From positions 1 to 64,000 of the forward strand of contig JAKAEB010000006.1 in assembly GCA_021818445.1 (NCBI GenBank): DNA of 64,000 bases, read 5' to 3'. Below the pieces are notes generated by a model. The model did not search any database, had not been told where the DNA came from, and saw only the letters and a list, made by a program, of their open reading frames with translations. The DNA is from Planctomycetota bacterium (GTDB taxonomy: Bacteria > Planctomycetota > Phycisphaerae > WQYP01). Within the stretch, counting starts at the first letter, position 1. Every line of letters begins with the position of its first letter. The position numbers were made by a program, and so were the translations under genes. Positions 37,575 to 46,606 of this stretch are shown here, piece after piece.

Positions 37575-38549
37575 ATGACTGAAAGCCACGACGAGCACAG
37601 TGGGCATGAACCCGATGGCATTTCCGGCGGGGGTTCGGAACTGCCACGTCGAATGATTGCCGTGCTGCCCACACTTTTCACGTTGGGTAATTTATTGTGC
37701 GGGTTTGCAGCATTGGGTTACGCATCGGCACCCCCCAGCAAGACTACCACATTCATGAACAATTTCAGTATGGCGGGCTATTTAATCTTTGCGGCCATGG
37801 TTTGCGATATGCTCGATGGATCGATGGCCAGATTGGCGCGGGCCACCAGCGATTTCGGAGCAGAATTGGATTCGCTCGCCGACGTGGTGAGTTTTGGCGT
37901 GACTCCGGCATTTCTGAGCTTGAAGTTGATCGGGCATGTACTATCGCAAACGCGACCGGAATATGATGGACATATCGGTCCACTGGCGCACAGTATGGAT
38001 GGGCGTTTCTTTTGGATCATCGCGGCCATATATGTGGCGTGCGCGGGATTACGCCTCGCACGCTTCAATACAATGACGCAGCACGATATCGACTCGCATA
38101 TGGCGTTTCGAGGTTTACCCTCGCCGGGGGCAGCGGGGGTGGTGGCGGCAAGCGTTATATTTTTTGAAGGATTGCAGCCCGGCGCACCCCATGTGCTGCC
38201 CTTCAATGTCCCCCCCCTTATCAGCCATTGGGTACTTACCAGCTTCCCTTACACCATGCCGATTATCCTGTTACTCGTGGCCTTGTTGATGGTAAGCCAC
38301 GTTTCTTACGATCATGTTATCAATCAATATTTGCGGGGCAGAAAGCCGTTTGCCTATGTGGTGCGGGCCGTCCTGTTGATTTTGTTTCTGCTCTGGCAGC
38401 CGCAGATAGCGGCCTTGATCGCCATCTATTTCTACGCGTTCTGGCCGCTGATCAAAGCGGCTTGGCGTCGGGCAATGGGCAGGACGTTGGCCACCAATCA
38501 CTCGCAAACAGAGAATTCCGAGAGTGTGGACTTACGTGGGGAAGATTAA
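37575..38549 (+). CDS. pssA: CDP-diacylglycerol-serine O-phosphatidyltransferase
   Basis: 324 residues. Makes phosphatidylserine in the inner membrane. It carries the CDP-alcohol phosphotransferase motif DGSMARLARATSDFGAELDSLAD, split here as DG-AR-G-D-D with the canonical spacing, at about residues 75-98. About eight helices follow, including LPTLFTLGNLLCGF near the start. It is longer than B. subtilis PssA through C-terminal helices. Start is ATG 37575; a GTG lies directly before it. It is followed after 30 bp by the inositol-phosphatase-like gene and probably cotranscribed. Confidence 0.9.
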   Translation: MTESHDEHSGHEPDGISGGGSELPRRMIAVLPTLFTLGNLLCGFAALGYASAPPSKTTTFMNNFSMAGYLIFAAMVCDMLDGSMARLARATSDFGAELDSLADVVSFGVTPAFLSLKLIGHVLSQTRPEYDGHIGPLAHSMDGRFFWIIAAIYVACAGLRLARFNTMTQHDIDSHMAFRGLPSPGAAGVVAASVIFFEGLQPGAPHVLPFNVPPLISHWVLTSFPYTMPIILLLVALLMVSHVSYDHVINQYLRGRKPFAYVVRAVLLILFLLWQPQIAALIAIYFYAFWPLIKAAWRRAMGRTLATNHSQTENSESVDLRGED

Positions 38550-38579
38550 GGCGCGGAAGGCAAATGAGGACGAACGGCA

Positions 38580-39608
38580 ATGTTTGAAACCGGGCAGCTT
38601 CCCCGTGAGGCGGAATATTTTGTTGAAAAGTTATGTGTGCTGGGACGGCGCATTCGCAGTCGCGTTCTGGAGGCACGTGAGAAGCAACTGGTATTTGCGA
38701 ATATTGATCGGCACAGCGTTGCCGACACCATTTACGCCGTTGATAACCATGTCGAACCGGTATTGATTAAATTCTGCGAGGAGTGGGGGCAGGAAATTCC
38801 CTTCTTGCTGATAGCGGAGGGCATTGACGGCGACGAAACCGAAGAAGGTACCATGGCATTTCCACGCGGTTCCATGCCGGAGGACGCCACCTTTCAGTTG
38901 ATAGTCGACCCCATAGATGGCACGCGCGGTTTGATGTTTGATAAAAGATCAGCATGGGTGCTCGCTGGCGTGGCCCCCAACCATGGCGTGCAGACACGGT
39001 TGAGCCACATCAGCGTTGCGTTACAGGCCGAAATACCAACCAGCAAACAGACCCGCTGCGACGTATTGTGGGCGGGTAAAGGGCGCGGTGCCATGGCCGT
39101 TCGCGATGATCTGCTTACCGAGGAGACGCAGCGGATACCCATGTCGCCAAGCAAAGCGACCGAGATTACGCACGGATTTGGTTCGGTCACCAGTTTTTTT
39201 CCGGGTACCAAGGTGCTCGCCGCCGAACTGTTGGAATTGATTGTGCGTCAATGCGTTGGGGAAAGTGAAGCAGCCTCGGCTATGGTGTTTGATGATCAGT
39301 ACATCAGCACGGGCGGCCAGTTTTATGAATTAATCATGGGTCACGACCGCTTTAATGCCGATCTGCGTCTGCATTTTTATCGCGCCCTGCAATTGCAGCC
39401 GGGACTCTGTGTGCATCCCTATGATATGGCGTCGGCGCTGATTGCCCGGGAGGCGGGGGTGATTCTTACCGATGGACTTGGGGGCGTGCCGGACGGTCCG
39501 CTGGATGTGACCACCCCGCTGGCATGGGCCGGTTTTGCCAACATCCATTTGCGGGAGCGGATCGAACCGATCATGATCAATTTTCTAAAGCAGTACGGGG
39601 CGGTGTAG
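38580..39608 (+). CDS. Inositol-monophosphatase-family protein
   Basis: 342 residues, GAGGACG upstream of ATG 38580. It has the two metal motifs of the IMPase/FBPase superfamily, VDPIDGTRG (about residues 108-116) and HPYDMASALIAREAG (about 278-292). AEGIDGDE supplies the acidic ligand upstream. Members dephosphorylate inositol phosphate, PAP (CysQ) or fructose bisphosphate. This chain is longer than SuhB or CysQ (about 260-270) and the substrate is open. Coupling with pssA could hint at inositol or phospholipid metabolism (inference). Confidence 0.82.
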   Translation: MFETGQLPREAEYFVEKLCVLGRRIRSRVLEAREKQLVFANIDRHSVADTIYAVDNHVEPVLIKFCEEWGQEIPFLLIAEGIDGDETEEGTMAFPRGSMPEDATFQLIVDPIDGTRGLMFDKRSAWVLAGVAPNHGVQTRLSHISVALQAEIPTSKQTRCDVLWAGKGRGAMAVRDDLLTEETQRIPMSPSKATEITHGFGSVTSFFPGTKVLAAELLELIVRQCVGESEAASAMVFDDQYISTGGQFYELIMGHDRFNADLRLHFYRALQLQPGLCVHPYDMASALIAREAGVILTDGLGGVPDGPLDVTTPLAWAGFANIHLRERIEPIMINFLKQYGAV

Positions 39609-39746
39609 TGGCATGTCTTCGTAAAGTCGTGCGGGCAGGCGAATCGCCGCCAATGGAAAAGATTCTGCCACTGCCGCCCTGAGAGCCTGTCCAAGGAAGA
39701 TCAGAACTGCGTTGTGCCGGCAATGCTTGGATGCAAGGCGCCGCGT

Positions 39747-39947
39747 TTGAACCGGTGAGGTAATATCTGTGTCTCGTTTTGCCTGCGTTCCACGTGAACA
39801 ACTTTCATCATGCCATCGGCATGATACCCTCATTCACACTGGGAAGTGTTATGATCTCGCACAGAGCCGCAGAACCGCAGTGATGATTAAAAAGATACGA
39901 CATAATGCTCCGCCAAGTCCTCGCGTCCTCGGCGCTCTCGGCGGTGC
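39747..39947 (+). repeat. Intergenic repeat, unit 1
   Basis: Begins TTGAACCGGTGAGGTAA, continues TCTGTGTCTCG, contains the 19-bp palindrome ATCATGCCATCGGCATGAT (39808-39826), TGTTATGATCTCGC, AGAGCCGCAGA, and ends with CTCGGCGCTCTCGGCGGTGC. Unit 2 repeats these blocks in the same order 308 bp later. TCGCGTCC near 39921 can pair with GGACGCGA near 39985, giving a large hairpin. Confidence 0.8.
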
Positions 39948-40054
39948 GAATAGTTACCCTGATTCGCCGCGAAGCGCGCGGAGGACGCGAAGAAACGCCA
40001 AGCGTATTGGATGTGGGCCTGCCCAATTGTCGTGGCGCGGCCAATATCGCGAGA

Positions 40055-40256
40055 TTGATCCGGTGACGTAACCTCTGTGTCTCTTTTCTCTGCGCGCCAA
40101 CAAAAAACAAACATCATCATGCCATCGGCATGATACCTTAATCCGCACAGGGAGGTGTTATGATCTCGCGCAGAGCCACAGAGCCGCGGAGAGAATTAAA
40201 ACCATACGAATAATAAGATACGCAATTCTTCGCGTTCTTGGCGCTCTCGGCGGTGC
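40055..40256 (+). repeat. Intergenic repeat, unit 2
   Basis: Begins TTGATCCGGTGACGTAA, contains the identical palindrome ATCATGCCATCGGCATGAT (40116-40134), TGTTATGATCTCGCGC and AGAGCCACAGAGCCGCGGA, and ends CTTGGCGCTCTCGGCGGTGC. It differs from unit 1 by scattered substitutions, so the duplication is not recent. Confidence 0.8.
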
Positions 40257-40817
40257 AAAGGGGTTTTAATGGCCGCAGTGTCCACAAAATTAACCGTGAA
40301 AATATTCGGTATGAGAACGGCGCGTTTAGCCGCCGGGCTTGTCCCGGCGCGCTAACCAATGACGCATTCGTGTGCGACATATCGCTGCGCCTCCCTTGCA
40401 CCTTGCACCCCGCGCGTCATATTGCGGTCTATTGATTGCAGTTTTGAGGCCGATTGATGGTCGTAGTTAATGCAAAAATAATCGTTCGGCGTTCCGGGTT
40501 TGGTGCACGTTGGGATCAAAACAGGTGCGGCCGGATGGGTCTTGCATCATCGCGCGTGCACCATGCACGCGGCTAAATGGGGTGGCGGGTGTGACATTGT
40601 TGTCACAGGGACCGCAATTTGGCATTGCAATTAGCGTCCATCGCCCGGCGATGGCGCTAAACATGGGGCATGCGGTCGTAGAATCGCCGGTGGATGCGTT
40701 GGCGCATGCGGGCGGTGGCACAACAAAATGGGGTACGCGGTCGCATAACCAACGGCGGATGCGTGGACGTTTGGGTGGCCAATTTGCGGTGTGGCATGGG
40801 ACGCGGCACGCCGCAGC

Positions 40818-41474
40818 CTATTGGTCAGGAAAACTTCCTGATGGCGGCAGACGCTCCGGACGCTGTCGATGGAGTGTCGGCCTTACCGCCGCAGCCATGG
40901 CGGCTTGGTCGAGTGGGCGGCCAATAAAATTGCATATCCGGGAAATTGGCGCCTGTGGCTGGGTAATAAGTTCCGCATGGCGGATATTAAGCAATTGAAT
41001 ATGCCGGGCGGAATTGAGCCAATAGTCCACTTCCGTCAATTCGCGATGAAATACACCGACGAGCCGCTGCCGCTCGAGCGGTGCCATCGGTGGGCGTCCA
41101 AGCATGGCCTGCTGCGAGGCAACAACCTCATCGAGGTCGCGTCGCATGAACAGGACGCGGTAATTAAGTGACGGCGGCAGGTCTCGCAGAAGCCGATAGA
41201 TTACTTTGACGGCCCGCCCTGCGGCATGAGTGGTCCAGGCAGGGTTTTGACGCGTCTGCTTGACGGCCTCGAGTTCAAAATAGCCAAGTGGATTGGCTTG
41301 ATCGGGCGGGCGCAGATCATCGATAAGAACAGGCATACCACCAGCATGGAGCATCTGCATCAATAAAGATGTACCAGACCGCGGCAGGCCGGAAACGACT
41401 GTAATGACGCCGTCCGGCGGATGCCGCTGCGAGGCGACATCCGCCGGGGTAAGCGCAGGTGATCGATCGATCAC
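40818..41474 (-). CDS. Sulfotransferase-family protein
   Basis: 218 residues. The P-loop-like PAPS-binding start VVSGLPRSGTSLLMQML is diagnostic of sulfotransferases. VLFMRRDLDEVVASQQAML corresponds to the 3'-phosphate-binding segment, and ICNFIGRPLD ends the domain. The enzyme would transfer sulfate from PAPS to a glycan or peptide. The frame is open from ATG 41501. GTG 41474 has AGGAG nine bases upstream and overlaps the stop of the PEP-CTERM gene as GTGA, so it is preferred. Coupling to a surface protein gene suggests sulfation of extracellular material (inference). Confidence 0.85.
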   Translation of the reverse strand: MIDRSPALTPADVASQRHPPDGVITVVSGLPRSGTSLLMQMLHAGGMPVLIDDLRPPDQANPLGYFELEAVKQTRQNPAWTTHAAGRAVKVIYRLLRDLPPSLNYRVLFMRRDLDEVVASQQAMLGRPPMAPLERQRLVGVFHRELTEVDYWLNSARHIQLLNIRHAELITQPQAPISRICNFIGRPLDQAAMAAAVRPTLHRQRPERLPPSGSFPDQ

Positions 41475-42211
41475 TGGGAGATACTCCTGCGACGACGCCA
41501 TGCAGCGACACCTGCAGCACCGCAGGCAAGCATTGCCAGGGTGGTTGGTTCAGGGGTCGCAGCGGCGGCGGACAGTGACGCGCCGCCGGTATCGCCGACC
41601 GTAATCGGCGTATTGGCAGTCGTCTCAAACGCATAGCCGAGAATTTTGGAATTAAAATCGACCAGATTGGTGTTGGGCTCGGTCGATGTGTTAAAGGAAA
41701 ACGCCGCCCAGCCGTAAAAATTTTTGCCATCGCTGGTGGCGCGCAGGCCGGTGTAAAGTACCTCATGATTACCGGCTTTAACGACGTTGGTGCTGTTGTA
41801 GCCGCCGGTGGCGAATACGAATCTGTTATTAGTGCCACCAACCTGCGTGCCTGCGGCAAGGAAATCAAGCGTGGAGGTCGCACCGCCGTTGGCAGAGGCG
41901 GCGACGGTGACGGCGTCGGTTCCGGGCGTAAAGCCGGAGAAGGTCACGCTGGCGTCACCGGAGATGCGGTTGAGGGATGTCATCATGCCGAGGAAGGCAT
42001 TTTTCCCGCCGAAACTGATAAATGCTTCACCACCAGGGGTGAGGGTGGTCATGGGGGCATTAAGGCTGGTGTACTGCACACCGGCGCTGGCCGCCCCGGC
42101 AGCCATCATGGACAGACCTACCGCCGCGTAGGCGGAAAGGCGGGCCTCAAGGCCGGTGCCGAATATCGATGCGGCTTTCAGCAAGCGGCGGTTGTTTTTT
42201 TGATTCAACAT
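41471..42211 (-). CDS. PEP-CTERM sorted surface protein
   Basis: 246 residues. It has an N-terminal signal (VGLSMMAAGAASA), a middle rich in Gly, Thr, Ser and Asn, and a C-terminal sorting signal: ATPEPTTLAML, a hydrophobic helix ending GVAAW, and RRRR. PEP-CTERM proteins are processed by exosortase at the inner membrane and are often released to the exopolysaccharide matrix. AAGGAGTT precedes ATG 42211. The middle part (VTFSGFTPGTDAVTVAA) matches no named domain. It is coupled to the downstream sulfotransferase gene. Confidence 0.9.
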   Translation of the reverse strand: MLNQKNNRRLLKAASIFGTGLEARLSAYAAVGLSMMAAGAASAGVQYTSLNAPMTTLTPGGEAFISFGGKNAFLGMMTSLNRISGDASVTFSGFTPGTDAVTVAASANGGATSTLDFLAAGTQVGGTNNRFVFATGGYNSTNVVKAGNHEVLYTGLRATSDGKNFYGWAAFSFNTSTEPNTNLVDFNSKILGYAFETTANTPITVGDTGGASLSAAAATPEPTTLAMLACGAAGVAAWRRRRSISQ

Positions 42212-42286
42212 GGTTGAACTCCTTAAAAATTAATTTTTGTCATAATCACAATACAATTATTACCGCTTGCCCTCTCATCCGATTGC

Positions 42287-43399
42287 CTAAGACATTTTAT
42301 TTTTGCGCCCTGCGCCCTTTCGCAGATTGAGCCCGATGAGGCCAAGGCCAACGACAGCTAAGGCCAGCGATGCGGGTTCCGGGGTGGCAACAAGCTGCCC
42401 GGCAGCGTTGGTGGCGAGGTCTTGCACGCTGGCGGCGTTTCCGGCATAGCCGAGGCCATACATATCTTCGATGGTCCTCAGCACACTGTAGCTGTTGAAT
42501 ACCTGCTGCGAATTGCCGGCCTGAAACAGCGACGGATCACCGTTGATGATGGTAGCGATGTGATTGTTATCCTGAAGGGTGTAGTTGTTTTCATCCCATG
42601 TGACCAGCAACAGGCTGTTGTGGGTTTTGGCCCACTGCAGGTAACCGTTCATATTCTGCGAAAGCCATGTATCGCCGGCATTGATGCTGCCATTGTGCAT
42701 GTCGTTCTGTAGATTGGGAATGACGAAGGAAACGGTCGGCAGATTGGCGTAACCACTGGCCGTGGTTGGAAACTGGCTGAATCCGCTCATGGTTGACAAG
42801 GGAAGTTGATTGCCAGAGACATTTGTGAGAGTGGGGTTAACCCAATTGACCACGGCGTTGTGTTTGCGGGCATAGGTGTCGTTCGCTTGGGCGGTGGTGA
42901 GGTTGCTTTGCCCGGCGTAGGGATTGTACGTGGCCTGGTTATAGTTGGTGGTGTTATCAATAGCGGAATATGTCTGGTTGTATTCCTGAAAACTGTACCC
43001 TTTATTAATAAGCTGGGCGGCAAGATTAGGTGAACTGAGCGGTTCGGTGTACTGGGGCGAAGATGGTAAATAGTCGCCGGTAATGCCCTGATCGCCGCCG
43101 GCAAATAGATCGAGATAATTGGGCTGGCTGGGATGTTCCGGCGAATACGACCCGCTGTAGAGCAGGCCCCCCTGCCCGATGAGGGTATTGTTGATGTACG
43201 GCGCATCGGTGGTATCGCCTACGATCTGGCTGTAAGATTTGTTTTCCTCAATTACCACGACGACGTGCTGCGGGGTGACGATGGCGGCGTGGGCGGTCGA
43301 TACGCCCCCGCACGCGGCGGCGGCAAGCATGGTTGCGGCCAGCCATCTTCGGCGCGAAACGGAAACAGAACCAGGGAGTTTTCTGCGGTCAGACAACAT
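42287..43399 (-). CDS. PEP-CTERM phosphoesterase (acid-phosphatase/phospholipase C family, PF04185)
   Basis: 370 residues. A signal with RRRWLAATMLAAAACGG (Tat-like, also Sec-compatible) precedes a phosphoesterase domain. Visible motifs are VVVVIEENKSYSQIVG with the metal-binding Glu-Asn, YSGSYSPEHPSQPNYL with the Ser-His region, and LLLVTWDENNYT with Asp-Glu, followed by NNHIATIINGD. A PEP-CTERM signal ATPEPASLALAVVG with a basic end RKGAGRK closes the chain. It is expected to hydrolyse phosphate esters at the cell surface. ATG 43399 has AAAGGAG upstream. It lies 75 bp upstream of the second PEP-CTERM gene. Confidence 0.9.
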   Translation of the reverse strand: MLSDRRKLPGSVSVSRRRWLAATMLAAAACGGVSTAHAAIVTPQHVVVVIEENKSYSQIVGDTTDAPYINNTLIGQGGLLYSGSYSPEHPSQPNYLDLFAGGDQGITGDYLPSSPQYTEPLSSPNLAAQLINKGYSFQEYNQTYSAIDNTTNYNQATYNPYAGQSNLTTAQANDTYARKHNAVVNWVNPTLTNVSGNQLPLSTMSGFSQFPTTASGYANLPTVSFVIPNLQNDMHNGSINAGDTWLSQNMNGYLQWAKTHNSLLLVTWDENNYTLQDNNHIATIINGDPSLFQAGNSQQVFNSYSVLRTIEDMYGLGYAGNAASVQDLATNAAGQLVATPEPASLALAVVGLGLIGLNLRKGAGRKNKMS

Positions 43400-43742
43400 T
43401 GCATTCTCCTTTGCTTTTTGAACTGACGCCTGCGTGTAACGCAGATGAAATGGGCGGCACAGGCTGATCGGACATCGATCATATAAAATCCCGAGCCGAC
43501 GGCGGGAAGTTTATAAGTGACATTTGTGCTGGCCATTGGCACCGTGCGAGAAATGCGCGAAGGTTTATTGAATTTGGCGTCAGATATCGGTAAGGATTCT
43601 GTAAATTTAAGCGGGAAAAACCTGTTCCTTGCCGCAGGCTAATGCTTTCTTAGCAAAAACAAGCTATCCCCTTGGCATAGATCGGGGCGGACTGACGCAT
43701 GGGCGAAGCTGCCGTCGATTGGGGAACAGATGGACACGCAAA
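43400..43742. other. Divergent promoter region of phosphoesterase and phosphodiesterase-TPR genes
   Basis: 343 bp. The frame of the rightward gene is open back to 43629, but that part looks non-coding. I see no clear operator or hairpin. Confidence 0.4.
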
Positions 43743-45770
43743 ATGCCGGCGGCACTTGCTGAAAAATTATTGTTGGTCGGATGGGATTCAGCCGATTGGC
43801 AGATCATCAATCCATTGCTTGAATCAGGTGCGATGCCGGCGCTCCAGACGCTGATCAGCCGGGGCGTGATGGGCAATCTGGCCAGCATGGAACCGATGAT
43901 CTCTCCCATGCTGTGGAATTCAATCGCCACTGGCAAACGACCCGATAAGCATGGGATTCTCGGCTTTATAGAGCCGGACCCGGATAATCGCCACGTGCGG
44001 CCATTCACCAGCACCTCGCGAAAATGCAAGGCGCTGTGGAACATTCTTACGCAATGCCAGCTCAAATCTCAGGTAGTGGCCTGGTATGCCGGCCATCCGG
44101 CCGAGCCGATACGTGGTGCGTGTGTCTCGGAGATGTTTCAGAAGGCGGTCGGCCCGTTTGACGAGCCTTGGCCGCTTAAACCCGGCACCATATTCCCAGC
44201 CAACATTGAGGAACCGCTTGCCGCCCTGCGGGTACATCCGGGCGAAGTTCAGCCGGATATGATCCTGCCGTTTGTACCGCGAGCGGCGGAGGTGGATCAA
44301 TCATCGGACAAGCATCTGGCGACGCTGGCGAGAATTCTTGCAGAAAGCATCAGCGTGCAGGCGGCCGCGACATGGCTGATGGAAAACCAACCTTGGGATT
44401 TTGCCGCTGTTTATTTTGACGGCATCGACCATCTCTCCCACGCATTTATGCCGTTTTATCCGCCGCGGCTTGATGAAATCAGCGAACGCGATTACGCGTT
44501 TTACAATGGGGTGGTGGCACGCACGTATGAATACCACGACATGATGCTGGGCCGACTTATGGCCCTGGCCGGCGAGAATACCCACATCATGCTGATTTCT
44601 GACCATGGCTTTTACAGCAATCACCTTCGGCCAAGAGGCATTCCGGATGAACCATCCGGCCCGACGGTATGTCACCGTCCGATGGGGATTTTTTGCCTCG
44701 CCGGTCCGGGCATCCGACAGGACGCCCGAGTATATGGCGCGGGGATATTGGATATCGCCCCAACGGTGCTGACTCTGTTTGGTTTGCCCGTCGGCCGGGA
44801 CATGGACGGCAAGGTGATCGGTGATGCGTTCGAGACACCGCCAGATATCCAGCGGATAGATTCATGGGATTTGCAGGACGGCGAGAGCGGTATGCACGCG
44901 GCTGAAAGGCGTCGCGATCCCCTTGAGGCACAGGAGGCGATTGATCAACTCGTCGCACTGGGCTATTTGACACCGCTGGAGGACGACAAAGCACGCACCG
45001 TTGAACTGGCTGCGCGGGAAATAGAGCTTAATCTGGCAATGACGCATCTTTCTGCGGGCCAAGCAACTGAGGCGGCGGCAATGCTGCGACGGCTGGCCGA
45101 CGAATTGCCAGATCGGCCACGGATACGGCTGCTGCTGGGGCAATGTCTGATGAACCTTGGCGAGCATGACCAAGCCCGGGCCATAATTGAAGAACTTGTG
45201 AAAGACCACAAAGACAGCGCGCCGGCGCAGCTTCTTCTGGGGTCGTTGCTTTTGGCAAAGGGCAATGCGCGCGAGGCGCAGGTGCATCTGCGGGCGGCTG
45301 AAATGGCCAACCCGCGCCTGCCGAGTCTGCATTGTATGTTGGGCCGGGTTTATGCCCGACGCCGCATGTGGCGTGCTGCCCGGCGGGCATTCCTTAAAGC
45401 GCTGCAAATTGATGAAGACAGTGCCATCGCCCACGAGGGGCTGGCGCAGTGCTATCTTGCGATGCTTTCCCCGGAGCGGGCAGCCAGCGCAGCGTTACGA
45501 GCAATTGGATTAATGCACTGCTTTCCTGAGGCCCATTTTGATCTGGGGTTGGCGATGGTGAGATTGGGCAATTATCCGCGGGCGGTGCAGGCCTTTGAAA
45601 CCTGCATTTATTATCAACCACAGCATATCAGGGCCACCAGATGGCTTGGCCGCCTGCACCTGCGGGTTTACAAGGACGAGGCAAAGGCACAGGAATATTT
45701 TTTGCGCAGCGAACGCATCAGGGCAGGGACGCCTGCGGTCGAGGCAGTCGCCAGTGAAAACACGGCATAG
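43743..45770 (+). CDS. Alkaline-phosphatase-superfamily phosphodiesterase with TPR tail
   Basis: 675 residues from ATG 43743 (MPAALAEKLLLVGWDSADW). The first 400 or so form a type I phosphodiesterase/nucleotide pyrophosphatase domain: GWDSADWQIINPLL supplies the first metal Asp, SPMLWNSIATGKRPDKHGILGF the nucleophile region, and YFDGIDHLSHAF and LISDHGFYSNHLRP the remaining Asp/His ligands. From about 440 on there are five or six TPRs (LNLAMTHLSAGQATEAAAML and following). There is no signal peptide, so it acts in the cytoplasm. The substrate is unknown. This fusion is common in planctomycetes, often near sulfotransferases, as here. Confidence 0.87.
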   Translation: MPAALAEKLLLVGWDSADWQIINPLLESGAMPALQTLISRGVMGNLASMEPMISPMLWNSIATGKRPDKHGILGFIEPDPDNRHVRPFTSTSRKCKALWNILTQCQLKSQVVAWYAGHPAEPIRGACVSEMFQKAVGPFDEPWPLKPGTIFPANIEEPLAALRVHPGEVQPDMILPFVPRAAEVDQSSDKHLATLARILAESISVQAAATWLMENQPWDFAAVYFDGIDHLSHAFMPFYPPRLDEISERDYAFYNGVVARTYEYHDMMLGRLMALAGENTHIMLISDHGFYSNHLRPRGIPDEPSGPTVCHRPMGIFCLAGPGIRQDARVYGAGILDIAPTVLTLFGLPVGRDMDGKVIGDAFETPPDIQRIDSWDLQDGESGMHAAERRRDPLEAQEAIDQLVALGYLTPLEDDKARTVELAAREIELNLAMTHLSAGQATEAAAMLRRLADELPDRPRIRLLLGQCLMNLGEHDQARAIIEELVKDHKDSAPAQLLLGSLLLAKGNAREAQVHLRAAEMANPRLPSLHCMLGRVYARRRMWRAARRAFLKALQIDEDSAIAHEGLAQCYLAMLSPERAASAALRAIGLMHCFPEAHFDLGLAMVRLGNYPRAVQAFETCIYYQPQHIRATRWLGRLHLRVYKDEAKAQEYFLRSERIRAGTPAVEAVASENTA

Positions 45771-45860
45771 CAAATGACCACATCGCAACGCTGCTGGCCG
45801 ATCCGAGTTCTCAAGACGACCACGGCACTTTACGCACCCGCTGGCATGCTGGCTTGCCCA

Positions 45861-45895
45861 CCCCACCGGTGGGGGCGGCTTTAGGCAATTTTTCT
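45861..45895 (+). terminator. Possible terminator of the phosphodiesterase-TPR gene
   Basis: The perfect palindrome CCCCACCGGTGGGG (45861-45874) is followed by GGCGGC and the T-run in GGCAATTTTTCTT about 15 bases on. The T-run is too far from the stem for a textbook terminator. Confidence 0.35.
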
Positions 45896-46330
45896 TATGC
45901 GGAGATCGAGCAACTTATTACCAGCCCGCTAAGAGCCGGTATGGTTCAACGGCTTGGGAGCATGCGGACATACGCAGTGCCTCGCCCCCAAACAACAGCA
46001 CGGCCGGTGAGACAAGCTGCAATCCCACCGGCCATGCAAGGGCAAAGCACGTTTTTCACCGCTTAAACTGGCCCCGCGTGGTCCCATTTCCAGGAACCGC
46101 CACGGAGCCGCCACCGGCGGCATGAGGGAGTATCGCACAAAGCAGGCCGATGCGAATCAGGAAACCCCCGCAATGCGGGATAGGGAAAAATCGTAATTGT
46201 TGATAACCACGCCGAGCCAAGAAAGGGTTTAGGAAAAATGATCTATTCTTGGTCATGATGCCCCTTATGGTGCCAAAGTGGAAATACGCGTATCAGCAAA
46301 TTGCGGCCAAAAAAAGACGGACCACTACCA

Positions 46331-46375
46331 AAAGGAGGTGGAAAAATGAGGTCGATTCCAACTGTCAGGCTCTAA
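46331..46375 (+). other. Strong SD with nine-codon frame MRSIPTVRL
   Basis: AAAGGAGGTGG is followed after AAAA by ATG 46346 and a stop TAA at 46373-46375. Spacing is ideal, but the product would be only nine residues. A leader peptide or a chance match cannot be told apart here. Confidence 0.35.
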
Positions 46376-46606
46376 TGATCCTTGAGGAAATTAATGCGTA
46401 TCTTGCGAAGGTCAGCCCAAAGGCCAGCGGGTGATGATCAACGCTGCGCGAGGCACGGGCAATTACGCCTGCGGCATGGATGGATTTATAATTTTCCTGC
46501 CCGGTCGCTTGCTTTTATATGTGATTGCGTGTTTAACTGAGTATGCTCCGGGCGGGCGATGGCGTCCGTCGGGCAGGAAAGTTGCACCTCAAACCAGGAG
46601 TGATCT

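Larger units (their letters stand above)
39609..40817. other. 1.2-kb gene-free region with tandem repeats
   Basis: No frame here yields a recognisable protein. The 162-codon frame at 40510-40998 runs antisense into the sulfotransferase gene and is rejected. The segment holds the two tandem repeat units described separately and otherwise shows nothing I can name. Confidence 0.6.
45771..46606. other. 836-bp gene-poor stretch
   Basis: It contains a GC-rich palindrome after the phosphodiesterase gene, an orphan SD with a nine-codon frame, and a 61-codon rightward frame (46249-46434, TTG start) with a basic middle (KKRRTTTKRRWKNE) that resembles nothing I know. No gene is called. Confidence 0.45.

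Noticed and set aside
39747-40256. Possible CRISPR array
   Set aside because: Only two long units with 308-bp period and diverged copies; no short direct repeats with spacers and no cas genes.
40510-40998. 162-codon rightward frame
   Set aside because: Overlaps the sulfotransferase gene on the other strand; protein is low-complexity and unlike any family.
46249-46434. 61-codon frame with basic centre
   Set aside because: TTG start without SD and no similarity seen; not enough to call a gene.
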